Assembly: GCF_000189635.1 (NCBI RefSeq)
Contig: NW_002476375.1
Coordinates: 125,479 to 189,478 of the forward strand
Reading direction: 5' to 3'
DNA from: Tetrahymena thermophila SB210
Lineage: Eukaryota; Ciliophora; Oligohymenophorea; Hymenostomatida; Tetrahymenidae
Length of the DNA: 64,000 bases
Shown: one piece after another, positions 23,181 to 35,653 of the stretch
How positions within the stretch are numbered: position 1 is the first letter of the stretch
Layout: the number at the start of each line of letters is the position of its first letter
Notes under the pieces: model-generated
The model's database searches: none
What the model saw: the letters and a program-made list of their open reading frames with translations, nothing else
Told to the model about the DNA's origin: nothing
Program-made: the position numbers and the translations under genes

Positions 23181-26100
23181 AATTTGTGAGAGTGTCTAAT
23201 TGATTGACTAAGTGAATGAAATAGTTTATGAATTAAGGATAAATAATAGAAAAGAAAAAAAATCAAATAGAAAGATTGATAAATTATATTCTAATATAAA
23301 GTAATTATTAATTAATTAAGTCCAAGTTATATCTTTTTAAAAAATTCCGGCATGAGGCATGTGTGTTTATTAAATAAATAAATAATTAAATAAAAGTATT
23401 AAAAAATAAAAGATTTTTTTTAAGTTTTATTTGAACTTTTCTTGCATTTAAATGATTATTTAAATGCAATTAATTTATTTTTACATGCTAAAAAGTATTT
23501 TTATTAGCTATTTTTCAATTTAATCTGTTAACAATCGCATTGATTTTACAATGTTAAGTTAGACTCAATGAGTGAATGAATGCGTTTTAAATTAATCACA
23601 GAATAAGTGATTTTTATAAATTCATGCGCCCAACGTCTTTACTATTTTTTAAGTACATTTATTCATTGATTTACTGTAAATAACTTTAATTTTGAATTGG
23701 TAAAACATATGATAAGATAAATGTTAAGTGTTGTTACTTTTTTAATGTAAGCTTATAAATAATAGGTATATGATGATAATAATAGTTAGTTATATATAAA
23801 ACATTTATTACTTTTCTCCTTTCCTAAAGTCTACAAACAATATTTAAATGTTATCTAAAGAATGCAAATAACTTTCTGAAAGTCAATAATATCTAAATTA
23901 TTATTGTAAAAAACTAATAGAAGGTTAGAAGAAGAATTAAAAATGTTATTAATAACACTTATTACATTATATGATATACAAATTAGCTTATTTAAAGGCT
24001 GGTCTACAATTATTAATTATATTGTAAGTTTAATATCTCCTCAAAATGAGGATTTTAAAAAAAACAAACAAATATTTTCTACTTTTGTTTTGCAAAATCT
24101 TCATTTTTATTTATTCAAAAGAGCCTTATTTATATTTTGCTTATATTTATTTTTAAATTTTGTGGTAAAATTTAAACATTTAAAATTGCTCTGATGATTA
24201 TTTACTGATTAGCAAACAATAAAGCTTGAGTGAAAGCTTTAAAGGAAAAATACTTCCATTTTATATTTATTTTATATTAAATCTCATACAATGGGGTATT
24301 ATTAAATTACTATTTCAAAATAAATCAATCAAGTTGTCTGTCTGTATGTATGTATTTATGTATGTGTGTGTATTGTATTTGAGTATAAGTTATTATTTAT
24401 ACCTGATTTGAAGAATATAAATTCAATTAATATTGTTACAATCTTAATTAATTTTTTTACAATGTTGAATTTAATAATTATTAATTAAAAATACTTGAGA
24501 GTATTGTGATGGGGTAGGGTATATATATTTAATCAAATTTCTATTAAATTTTATACTTTGATTAAATTTATATTTTGCAGTCTAGAAATAAACAATAATT
24601 TATTGCTCTCAATAATTTTATTCTGACACTATGCTATTTACATATTATCTAACTAAGAAACATTTTGAAATTTTATAGTTAGAAAAGTCAATCAATCTAA
24701 GGTCATTTCAAATTATTAATTCAAACAAAACGATAACTGATTATTTTCGATGCTTGCAAAAAGTTTATGTCTTAAAAACATAATAATTTTTTGAATTTTT
24801 TAATTGCAGTCAGAATGTGTATGTTATAAATGTATGTATATAGACGGCTAGTAAATATATGAGAAAGATAGACAGTAAGATTGTCAATCGAGAGCTATTT
24901 TATAAGAATAAAAAGTTTAAGTAAATAAATAAACAAAGAATTACTTAATTTGTGTAATTATTTAGACTTTGCTAATTCAAGAGAATATAAATGAATGAAG
25001 CTGTTAAGTTTTGATATTCGTAAAATTTAGAAAGACAACATATGAATTTATGAGCATATGGTTTAAATGGACAGAATAAAATTTATTATCCTGAGATTTA
25101 TAAGGTTAAGTGTGTATAAAAAAGTATTATATTAACAGAAAGAAGTTCCATGGATTGGATTTGTAAATGTGACAAATAATTAGTTTTCTTTGTCTGTAAG
25201 AATGGAAAATCTAATGATTGTATATGAAAATATTCAATCAATATAAGATTGTAGCTTCAAATTAAAGTATATTTATTTAATTTATATTAATTTGATTGCA
25301 GCTGAATGAATGAATGCTTTAATACCTCAAAGAGTATTTTGTGTGTTGATAACAATTAATTATTATTATTTTTGTGGTTCTAATAAAGTTCATCTTGCAA
25401 ATATAATTAGTGAATCTCTTTTTTGTTTTCTCTTCAATACACTAAAGCAATTAATTTTTTATCACCCGTTTTTTGTACAGTAACACAAAAGTACAATATC
25501 TGTCGGTGGAATTTGCCTTTCATGTTACATTAATTAAAGAATAAAAAATACATATGCATTTGTTATTTTGTTTTTTAAGCCAATTAACTTTTCAATAAAT
25601 TCATGCTATTAGAGGAGAAATAAAATTTAAATAAGTAAAGAAAATTGATTAAAATCTATGTATAACCAACCAACTGTCAATAGATAAATAGATAAATAAT
25701 TCGTTCTTATAATTTTATTTAACATTTTGGCACATTTTTTTGCTGTAAAAAATAAATTTAACTAACATATAATAGCTTTAACTGCTAAAAATTAGGAATC
25801 TACTTGGATAAAACACTTCAAAAATTAATTTTATGGATTTTAGAGTATGCAGTAAATTACTAGCAACTTTCTAATATAAGAATACTTTCAATTTTATTTA
25901 ACAAATTTCCCATATTTTTTATAATTTTTATTTTATAATAAAAATGAATACTTTATCATGAAATTTCCTATTAGTATCAATTGCTTTCTTAGTGCTTAAT
26001 TTGATATAAGAATTAATTATGAAATGCTTGTTTTTCTGGATGTATTTTTTAATAGATTTATTTATTATTTCTTTTCTTTGATTTTTTTGATACAGTGAGA

Positions 26101-28026
26101 CAGACACTCCACTTTTTTTTAATCAATTTACTTTCATATCACCACATCTTTCTTTGAAATGCTAACCTAATATATTAATATTGATTATTGTATTTTTAGC
26201 CAATAACAAGTTGATGGGAAAATGTTCACAAAGTGAAATTTTACTTTAAAGTATTTAGAATTTTAATTTCTTTTTCCTTCACCCTATATTTTTTACCACA
26301 AGCAGCAGAATAAATTTTTCACTTACTCCTTTTATTGTTGAAAATTAAATGTCATAAATAAATATAAATATGAAGGGGTAAACCAAAAAAGAAAGTGAGC
26401 TATTTTAAATTTTTATATTTATTTATATGTATGTATGTATGTAATTAATTATCTATTTTTTCTATTTTCTAAAATAAGATATCAATTTCAATATAAAAAG
26501 CACTCTAAAATTAAAATTTATTATAATTTTGTAGATTTATTTTGACGTTTTTAAGATTATTTTTTTGATGTCATACTCTGTTTTATATTTTATAAATAAG
26601 TAATTAATCGTCTAATATTTCTTGATTGATTGTCATAGTTAAGTTTATTCAAAATTTATTAGTAGAAAACTTACCGCTAAACATGCTAAAATTATATGCA
26701 AAGGTGAAGCAAATTAAAATAAAAAGCGCGAAATTGGCTAATAACTAATAAATATTTTTTTTGCAAGCTTTCTGAGATAAATCTAAAATGTTTCTGCCAA
26801 CAATCTCAAAAATTCTATCTAAAAAATAAATATATGATAATTATTTATGGTGAATAAAGGAAATAAAGAATCAATTTAACTCAATCCATTGATTTATTTA
26901 TTTATTTGTTAATCTTTTCTACTTTTAGATTTGTGAAAACCACCGGTATTTTTAGTTTACTTTCAGAATTTAAATTACTGAGAGAGAGAGAGTCTTAATA
27001 AAAATTAATTTGTGGAGAATTTTATTAATAGTTTTTATATGAAAAGTGTAGAAAAATTTATATGTAATATAAAAAATAAATCTTATTTCTTTCGTTGATC
27101 AAACTAATTAAGATATTTTGAATTAAATTATCAGAATTTTTGGCTCAAAACACCATAACTAAGTAGTTAATTAATTATTTATGTGGATTTGATAGCCAAC
27201 ATATATTATTTTTATTTTTTTTTTTACAGTTAAAAATTATTTTATTTAGTGATTCATTTTTAAAAATGAGTTCATGATCAATTCTTCAGATATTCTTAAA
27301 TAAATTTAGATTATATAAATAAATTTTCAATAAAAATTAAATTTAGTATTTATGAGTATAAGCTATCTATCTAGCTAGCTAGTAAAAAGGATTTTGAGAA
27401 GTAAAAAATTAATTATTTGTTAAGGTAGTTAATCCTTGGATATGAAAATATATGACTGTGATTTTTATCACTTAAAAGTGCTTTATTAAAATCAACAAAG
27501 ACATCTATCTGATATATAAATACAATTAGAAATAAAACTAAGAGTAATTTTGATGATTGATAAATAAATTCTTTTATATCAACATTTAATGAATGTTCGA
27601 CAAACAACTATTTCTATTTTACTCAAAAAATTAAATTGATCTTTAATAAAAAATAATGATATCAATTTAATATTTAAATTAGATCCTTTTATATTATTTT
27701 TGTACTCAACAAAGATGAATAAAATTACACTATTCAAAAAATTAAAAGGCTTTCAACTCTTTAACAGTTTATGTAAGATGAAAAAATAAATTTTGAACGT
27801 GAAAATAAATTCAATTATTTTTGTTTTATACTAAAAATTAAACAAATTCAATAAAAATAGAAAAAAAAATTGAAGCTTATCAGCCATACTTTAAGTTTTT
27901 ATTGTTGGTAATACTTGTAATCTATTAAGAAAGAAATAGAAAATTGATAGGGATAAAATAAAATTATCCTCTTTTAAATTAGATTTTTGGAGTTAGAGAC
28001 AAAATAAATTCATTAAATTTGAAAAT
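23181..28026. other. Gene-poor stretch with weak coding candidates
   Basis: No secure gene. Two islands deserve mention. At 23848-24411 one plus frame is open for 187 codons from an ATG, but only its first ~60 codons look like protein. At 25058-25309 two overlapping plus frames both look protein-like, so one may be an exon. At 25445-25530 a small GC-richer block contains an inverted CACC(C)G/CGGTG pair. Simple repeats include (TATG)n near 26430 and (GA)n at 26977-26992. Confidence 0.5.
23848..24411 (+). other. Weak coding candidate, 187 codons
   Basis: ATG 23848 opens a frame with TGA only at 24409-24411. The first ~60 residues are polar with Gln coded mainly by TAA/TAG. The remainder is Phe/Tyr/Ile-rich, like translated AT-rich spacer, so only an N-terminal exon may be real. 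Frames of this length occur by chance in this DNA. Confidence 0.22.
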
Positions 28027-28425
28027 ATGTAAGCAAGGTTCGTATTAAATCAATAGCTTCTATTTGATGTTTGGTGCTAAGTAAAATTTACTGTAAAAAA
28101 TCCTGTCAAAGGGCAACCAGCTTCGTTCATTGATTTTTACTAAATAATATACATTTACTATGAGTAATATCTAAAAATAATTGTTTTGCTATAAATCTAT
28201 CTTAGTAAGTATTATTTTATATATTTTTTATTTGATCCTGAATCTAAATCTCAGTCTAAATTAGTTGTTCATACAATTCAAAATGGCTCTAAATAATTTG
28301 CAAAATTTTCTTGTAATCTGAATTAAAGAACACAAGTTACTCTAGAAATATATGTAAAATCAATTAAAATTTTATGTCCTTGGTAAAAAATAAGGTAATT
28401 TCAATCAGAATAGCCTTTTTTTTGA
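28027..28425 (+). CDS. Possible small gene, 132 codons
   Basis: ATG 28027 starts a frame closed by TGA 28423-28425. It has raised G+C at 28040-28140 and 28230-28340. The predicted protein has an N-terminal segment resembling beta strands (VKFTVKNPVKGQ) and, after a Tyr/Ile-rich centre, a second polar part (SKLVVHTIQNGSKQF). The AT-rich centre may hide an intron: GT at 28164 to AG at 28205 would be 42 nt and in phase. Function is not recognised. Confidence 0.4.
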
Positions 28426-29210
28426 AAAATTATTAATAAAAGCCACATAAATATTATCTTTTTTAAATTTTTATTTTACAATCATTCAAATTAAGACTAA
28501 AATTACAACACTTATATTTTGTTTTCTCCATTAAGTTCTTTTATTGTTAAGTTGTAAAGTTAACAATTATTTAATACTTGTTTAAAATGAAACTAAAGAA
28601 ACTTTGATAATTGTTAACATGTATTTGACAGAATGGTATAAAGTTATTACAAGAAAAGGGTTAATTTTGAAAGTTGAAATAAGATAAAAAATATTAAATT
28701 ATTTGTAATATTAGCTAAAGCGTCAACAGAGCTTAACTTTTTTTTAGGGGAAAACCAATCAAAAGAAAGTAATTGAAATCAATTACTAACAATTTCTTTT
28801 TTAAATAAATAGTAAGTTAGAGCAAACAAGAATATTACTAAAATAAAATTTTGTAGATCAAATAATAATTGCTTTGTTTGTTTGTTTGTGCTGTTTGATA
28901 CACTATTTTGATTAATACTTTAATTTCATTTCATTTCTTATGTGATAATGATAATAATTTTTATCTTTAATTCTAATTAATTAAATTTTAATTTTCCTGC
29001 CATGCAAATTGATGCAATTTATTTACAACTATTTCATTTTATTTAATTCAATAAATAAATAAATGAATTAATCACAAATTCAACTTTATTAAAGAATCAA
29101 TGAATTAATATTTATAGGGTGGAATATTTTTTAAATTTCTCTAAATATCATCTACTCTATTATTTCCCTTGTAAGATTTTGTGTGTGCAGAAATCGATTA
29201 AATTAATTTA

Positions 29211-29244
29211 ATTTTTAAGCGCATATTTTTAGCGCTTAAAAAAT
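29211..29244. repeat. Strong hairpin with AAGCGC stem
   Basis: ATTTTTAAGCGC and GCGCTTAAAAAT form an 11-12 bp stem around an 8-9 base AT loop. The G-C core stands out in this DNA. On either strand the stem ends in a T-run, so it could act as a hairpin in a transcript, though nothing nearby is a known gene. Confidence 0.45.
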
Positions 29245-29897
29245 CCATGTAAAATAAATTATTAGGGTACATGAATTAATCAATACTATCATAAATTTCT
29301 TTTATGTTGATTGAATGACATGCCATTAAATCTTTGTACTTTCCCTCCAATTTCAATTTTATTTATAATCTTTTATCTGAGCTCAGCAATGATTGATCGA
29401 TTGATTGACTGGTGTACGTTTTAGAATATAATTGGATGGATTTTGTATCATTCTATTTCTTTTCAATTAAAATCCTCTATTTTTATTTCTTTGATAAATA
29501 AACGACTCACTCACTTTTTTAAGCGCTTGATTTTTGTTTGAAAGGAAAATTGAGTAAATTTAAAAAATATTTGGCTCCATAAATATTTAGAAGTGCTCAA
29601 AAGATTAAAAGCTCTGCAAGATATTATTTACATACGTATGTGTTTAAAATACTACACTGCAAATTTCTTAGTGATCCTGCATCAGATGTATTTTAGTTAT
29701 TCACAATGATATTTTCTAAAACATTCTAGTGATTTTTTTCAGATTATTAAAAATATTTTAAAGCAATATTTTGTTGAATTTGATTGATACCTTTAAAAGT
29801 TATTTGAATTTAAAAGTGGAATAAAAGATTTCACCTTTTTTAAGAATTTATTTGGAAATTAATTTGTTGAACAACTTTTAGAAAATACCTGCTGATA

Positions 29898-29925
29898 ATG
29901 ATTGATTGATTGATTGATTGATTGA
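29898..29925. repeat. (GATT)n microsatellite
   Basis: About seven copies of GATT, with related ATCA/TGAT runs near 33940 and 34300. Confidence 0.9.
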
Positions 29926-30257
29926 AATTAAGATATATCTTAAACAATTTGTATTAAAAGGGTGAATGAATATTTTTCAAAAAGAAAAAAAAATTATTAA
30001 ATAGAAAATATAGCATTAAATAACTGATTGATGCTATAACAAAGAAAGACCGTCATAAACAAACCACAACTTTGATTGATTAAAATATTACTATTTCAAG
30101 ATATACTTTAATTTGATTCAAAGAAAACATCTAAGTATCTATCTATCAATCTAACTAAATAACTAACTACATATTTACTGAGACTAAGATCTTTTTGGGG
30201 TAGGGATTAATTTACTAAAAAAATATCTTCAAGTAAAAATTTTCTATTTTTGTGAAG

Positions 30258-31078
30258 TAAATATTTAATATAAACGGAAAAATTAGAGTGTTTTTAACTC
30301 AACTAAGAATTCATCAAAAACAATTAAGTGAGTTTGTGGGAAACTAAAAATTTAAAAAGTATTCGAGTGTTCAACATTGATAATTTTGCTCAAGCATAGA
30401 TTGATTGTTATGCGGTAGGAGTATAAAATACAAAAAAAATCTAAGAAAGCAAATTGATCAACAAACGACGCGATTTTATCAGTTTAGGGTAAGATGGAAT
30501 AAATATCTTGCAAAATAGATGTAGAATTTATTTAGGCAATACAGAATTGTGTTAGAAATCACACGTTTTTGAAATAGTTTACACATTAAAAAAGATTATT
30601 CTGTTAAAAAAAGAACTTTCATGAACATTTGCATAGTCCAATAAATTTAATTTAACTTTAATTTAGAGAATCGCTTTGATTGTTTTTTTTGAATTTTGAA
30701 TTTTTTTTTAAAAGAAAAAAAGAGGCTTGAATCTATCTATTTTGATTTTAATTCTCCTTGTCTTAATAAATTCAAAATTTTAGGAAAGATAAAGTTTTAC
30801 TGGCTTTGGCGAAAAACTTACTATAATAATACTATAAAATTTGATAGGATTATTGTGAACTGATCTCTGTATTAATCTATAATTTGGCAAAATGGAACAG
30901 ACCAGCATAGAAGCGCTTTTTTATCAGGCTATCAAATAAGCTAAATCATGAATTTATTAGTAAAAAGAGCATAAAAATCCTTACTAACTTGATTAATTCT
31001 GTAACAACTTATAGCCAAAGCACCCAGCCAAACCTTATTAAATTATTTATATACATTCATTTAAACACTCTCTTTTGA
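30258..31078 (+). CDS. Possible multi-exon gene or relic, structure unresolved
   Basis: G+C rises to 27-32% over 30330-31050, as in the secure genes. A frame from about 30256 to TGA 30622 reads as protein (for example QIDCYAVGVQNTKK and GINILQNRCRIYLGNTE) but lacks a start codon. A good acceptor (CAAAATTTTAG, ending at 30783) joins in phase from GT at 30603 or from the stronger GTAAGA at 30489 to a second frame. That frame meets TGA at 30842. A further 54-nt intron (30794-30847) would remove the TGA and carry on to TGA 31076-31078, but it leaves a 10-nt exon. It may be a real gene with tiny exons or a decaying one. Function is not recognised. Confidence 0.35.
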
Positions 31079-31139
31079 CTATTATTACATTTATTAATAG
31101 TTTTAAATGTTACTCAATCTGGTCAAGTGATCAAAAAAT

Positions 31140-31517
31140 ATGGCTGAACTATTTAAGATGTATGAGTATAAAAACGACAATTAGGCTAGAAAGAGAGCTC
31201 AAAATTAAACATTTTGCCTAAGAGGTAAAGAAAATGAAGCGGTTTAGATTAAAGCCTTATTAATAATAAAATAAAAAGAATCTGTCTAATAGAAAAAATT
31301 AAATACTTATTATAATTAAATTTTCGGGAAATCCTATATTAATCAATATAAAATACAATTCAAAATATCATTTATATTTTCTATCAAGCAAAAAAGATAT
31401 ATAGATATATAGCTAATTAGCTCTCTCGCCAAATATGTTTTTAATTTATAGAATATTTTTAAGTAAACTTAATTTATTTCAAATCTCTTTTTTAAAATGA
31501 TTACTTGCTTTAAATGA
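31140..31517 (+). CDS. Possible small gene, 125 codons
   Basis: ATG 31140 opens a frame to TGA 31515-31517. G+C is 35% over the first 60 bases. The first ~50 residues are polar and basic (MYEYKNDNQARKRAQ) with several TAA/TAG glutamines. Later parts are Ile/Phe-rich and less convincing. An overlapping plus frame is also open, so the frame choice is uncertain. It could be the last exon of the gene at 30258. Confidence 0.35.
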
Positions 31518-31765
31518 AAAAATATTAATAAAAACTAGCAAATACACAAAATACTTTTTAATGATTTAAGCCTTTATAACTCTTCCTTCTATATTAATAA
31601 AACAAAGTCACATAAGCGTATAAAGAAAAAACATAGAGTTTATTTTAATTTACTATCAATATTTCTTTCTTTCTTTCTTAATTTATTTATTTACTTATTG
31701 TTTTTTTTTGTTTTGAATGTGAATTACATTCAAGTCTAGTCTATAATTTTCGTATAAATTAAGGA

Positions 31766-32623
31766 ATGTCACCTACTTAGGAATATTACCTTTTTTATAT
31801 CATAAATTTAACAATCAAATTAAGCGCTAAACATTAGGTTTTGAATTTTATATATATTAATTTTTAGAGGGCAAATTATTTTCTAAATACTTTTTACACA
31901 TAATACTTATTGCAACTAGTTGTTCGGGGAATTAAATTTTAATAAGCACAATCAATTAATTAATTCATTTCTATTATTAATTTTTATTTTTTTTACAGGG
32001 ATTTCTTATGCAATCTTGCTAATAATCAAGCACAAAGATATCTATTTGAAATTCCCTTATGCAATTAGCATTTCATTAATAGTGCTGATTACCTATTTAT
32101 TATTTTTTAAAGATACACAAAGCTTTGCTTCAAATTTATTTGAATGTTTATCTTTAACATTAATTTATGTTCGAAGTGAGAAGCTGTGATCATTATTTTC
32201 AGATATTTTTCTAGGAAAACACTTAATAATTAAGTGGAATGTATCCAGTTCCTCCATATCAAGTAGTTAAAAGCAGAATAGGTGGGAAAACTTAAGATTT
32301 TAAATGTATTCAATTTCTCAAATAAAGTAGAAGAAAATTTACATATTATATTTATTCTAGAAACTTGTCACTTTAAGGCTAAGTACTCGCAATTATTACA
32401 GCTCAAAAAAATATTAAGTTTTGATAATGTGATTGATTCAAAAAAATTTTATTTTAATTATTAGATATTAGCATCCAATTTATTTATTGTTTTGGCTAAA
32501 TAATATTTAATTATCAGATATTATTTTTAGTAATATAACAAACGCATTAATTATTGTATTCAAAAATACAAAATTTTCAAAAAAATTATCACTGCATATT
32601 TTATTATTTGATAATTAATGAAA
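31766..32623 (+). other. Possible membrane-protein gene, exon structure unresolved
   Basis: A frame starting after an acceptor (ATTTTTAG, ending at 31867) runs to TGA 32187-32189. It encodes two hydrophobic stretches that look like membrane spans (about 31967-32028 and 32056-32109), separated by a short basic loop. Upstream, an ATG at 31766 begins 24 plausible codons that do not join in phase by any intron I found. Downstream, two overlapping frames (32240-32440) both look coding. I cannot choose a model, and a minus-strand reading is also open. Confidence 0.25.
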
Positions 32624-34571
32624 GAATCAAGCATGTCGATGATAGACAGAATAATTCCAAGAGTTTATGAAAACTTAAATCTTGAAATTTAATAATGATT
32701 AATGAGAACTAATTCAAAATTATATGTATTAACTAATTTAATTAAAGCTTAATAAGATTTTTAAAAATCACAAATTGTCTTAGAAGTTATAAAATTTGTA
32801 AGAGCCAAATTTATAATTAAATTAGATTTTTGGTATATATTTAATTAATCATTTATTTAGACTTCTCCAAAAAAAGTAACTTCAAAATAAGCAAATCTAA
32901 AGCGTTTATGAAGCAAGATACTCTAATTTCCCCATCCAGCACATAGAGTTTTTAAAAGTTGGATGGAGATATGAATTGATTGCTTTGCTCATAAAAAGGA
33001 AGTGGGAGAGAGAGAGAGAGACAGAGATTGAATTAATAACAAAGTAACTAAAAGATAATTTACATTATCATTTAAAATGAATGACTTGATTATTAAAATT
33101 AAAAATTTGCATGTACTAAAAATGTGTAAATGACTTGAATTAGAACAAAAACTTGCTTATTCTTTTATTTGAGGTAGAAAGATTATTTGATATAGTTTTA
33201 AGAAGGATTGACACTCTAAGAAAAGAAAAAAAAACTAACTAATTTTCTAAAAGTATTAATGAGTGAATATACGATTTGCGAAAATAGTAAAAATATGAAA
33301 AACAAATTAATAGGTTGAAGTTCATCAAGAAAAATAATCTGAAAAAGTTAAAGAAATACTTGATTTTTTATATGAATTAAAGAAAAAAAGTTTGGTACTA
33401 ATTATATGCTAATATGTAAGAGCTTCTTTCATAAAAATAAATAAATAAAAAAGAAGGAAGGAAGGTGTATTCTAAATAAAATAAATGAAAAAAGTGTTTA
33501 TATGGAATAGAATTAATCTAAAAATTACAAAGAAATATTATTGAATTATAAATTAATAGCGCTAATCTACTGTTGGAGTTATGAATAAATAATATTAATA
33601 TAAGGACATATGAAAAAATGTGGACATTAAAGAGCTAAAAATTTAGATATTTTTAATTTTATATTATTATATTTTGTACACTAAATATAAGACAAAGTTT
33701 TATTACAAAAATATTAAAGATTTTTTAGGATTAAGAAATTTTAAATATTCACAATTTATTTATTTATATATGTATTTATTTATTTATGTGTGAATGAATG
33801 TTATATATGTCATATAGTATCATTGTTCAGATTAATAAGTATTTATTATTTTATTTTCCAATCAATCGCTTCTTTGTTTTTTATTTATTTATTTGATTGC
33901 TTGTTTTTTTGTTTGTTATTTTATCTTCATTCAAAATCAATCAATCAATCAAATATTATTATTAATAATATCAAGGATAGTCTTTTTCTCCTTTTGATTA
34001 ATAATATCAAATGAAAAGGCATAGAAATATTTTTATTAAGATAGTAGTAAATTAGTGACTAATCAATTGATATTTGATAATAATTGGCGGTATAAATATA
34101 CTGGAGAGCCGTTGGTATTATTTGATTAATATTAGATTAGTACCTTGCAGTTTTTTTTAGCGCGAAGAGAAGGAGACAATACTTTAGGATCAAAAGTCGC
34201 AATATCAGAAGATGCAGGAATAGCTTTGATTGAATGATTGATTATATAGCGCAGGAGGCTTGGTTTTTCTTCATATTTTGAGTGTAGTGCTCAAATAATC
34301 AATCAATCAATAATCATGATTATTTCGTAAATATGCATTGGTGGAGTAAATTTTTAGCTTCCATTTATAGAAATGAGAGAGAGAGGACATTATTTTGGTT
34401 GAAAATTGTGTGATTAAGGTTTTTATATAAAGTTAGTTTATTAGAGAAATTAGGGAAAATGGGTTAGTTAGGAAATTAAGTTAGGAAAATTCATATTTGC
34501 GAAGAAAGATTAAGCTTTGAGTTTCAAGGCTTTATTTTCTCACAGAGGATTAGTTGAGATATATATAAATA

Positions 34572-34593
34572 TGTAGGTAGGTAGGTGGGTAGG
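34572..34593. repeat. (GTAG)n short tandem repeat
   Basis: Five to six copies with one G variant. The same motif recurs at about 37885 and 39135 on the same strand. Confidence 0.85.
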
Positions 34594-35029
34594 TCTCTAA
34601 TTGTTATTATTTGATTTAAAGAGAAAATATTTTTATATTAGTTTATTATTAGAAAAAGGGAAAAAAGCACACTCATCTGGCAGCTGAGTCTAAGAATTTT
34701 ATAATAGAAGGATTTAAGAAGAAAAAGCGCTATTTTTATTATTTTTGAGTGCGTTTTGTTGGGGAGTTAGAATTTTTGTGTTGGTTATAATCTAGTGTTT
34801 GTTTGATTGATTGATAAATATCTTTCTTATTCACTTTATTAAGTAAAAAAAAAGCTTTGTGTTGAGGAAATCATTAGATTATTTAAAGGCGAGGTTAGTC
34901 AACTCATGCTGTTTCATTGTCAGAATTGTTAGAACTTGAGAAAAAGTCGAGGGAATTTAGGGATTCACTATAATTTATAGAAAGAATATTTAATATATTG
35001 TTTATTTAGTTTGTTTTTTAATTGATTTA

Positions 35030-35056
35030 TTGTTTGTTTGTTTGTTTGTTTGTTTT
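35030..35056. repeat. (GTTT)n tract ending in TTTTAG
   Basis: Six to seven copies of GTTT. The end resembles a splice acceptor before the GC-richer segment at 35057-35300. Confidence 0.8.
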
Positions 35057-35317
35057 AGGTGGGGAGCATCACCGCATATGCCAATTGAGTAATAATTTGG
35101 AAAGATCAAGAAAAGAAGTGTTTTTGTTGGGATTATAATATTTTTTGTTTAAAACTTCAACAAATCTTGTTAATTAAAAAAATCAGATTTTGAATGTAGA
35201 TTTTCAACAATTTTTTTATGTGATAGTAAGAGGTTGTGTATTAGCTTGTTATGTTGGCATGTAGTTTGCATAAAACCACAAATTTAAAATGTAAAAATAT
35301 CAAAGCGAAGTGATTTT

Positions 35318-35653
35318 TCAAATAAAATTATTTAATTACAATTATGAGAAAGCAGTTGAGTCTAATTCATTGAAATAGGTGGTGTTGAGATTGTTTTGGA
35401 GAGAATCGCCTTCCTTGACATAAATCTCAAGGTACTGCTATTTTTTCATTTAGAGGTTTTTCTTTTTTCTTTGTTATTCCTTGATCTTGAAGATGTTTTT
35501 TCTTCTGATCATCTTTGTTTCTTCAATTTGTTCATTTTAATCCTTCTTTAAGTGCAACAACTTAAAGTGATATTATAAGCCCCATCTATCAGGAGTTGAA
35601 GGAGGGGATATGGTTATACCATTAACAGAGCAGGGTAGTTCTTCAAGATCCAT
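35318..35653 (-). CDS. Possible small gene on the minus strand, 111 codons
   Basis: Reading leftward from the ATG at 35653 the frame runs to TGA at 35320-35318. The N-terminus is proline-containing and mixed (VNGITISPPSTPDRW). A strongly basic Lys/Gln/Arg helix in the middle is followed by an acidic/polar end. A plus-strand frame also crosses this segment, but there it becomes a run of Phe and Leu, the usual shadow of a Lys/Gln-rich gene on the other strand. Introns or upstream exons are possible. Confidence 0.4.

Larger units (their letters stand above)
28426..30257. other. Gene-free stretch
   Basis: No gene seen. It contains an 11-bp stem hairpin at 29211-29244, a second copy of its AAGCGCTT core at about 29521, and a (GATT)n tract at 29898-29925. 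Confidence 0.55.
32624..35317. other. Gene-poor stretch with unusual strand asymmetry
   Basis: No secure gene. At 34060-34600 the plus strand is rich in G but poor in C, with (GTAG)n at 34572-34593. At 35030-35056 a (GTTT)n tract ends in TTTTAG and is followed by a GC-richer segment at 35057-35300, open in two plus frames and looking exon-like. At 33005-33021 there is a (GA)n run. Possible short exons occur at 32860-33080 and 34440-34560 but cannot be assigned to a gene. Confidence 0.4.

Noticed and set aside
25445..25530. Short minus frame (29 codons) in a GC-richer block
   Set aside because: Too short to support as a gene without conservation or transcript data; the inverted CACC/GGTG pair there is only 5 bp.
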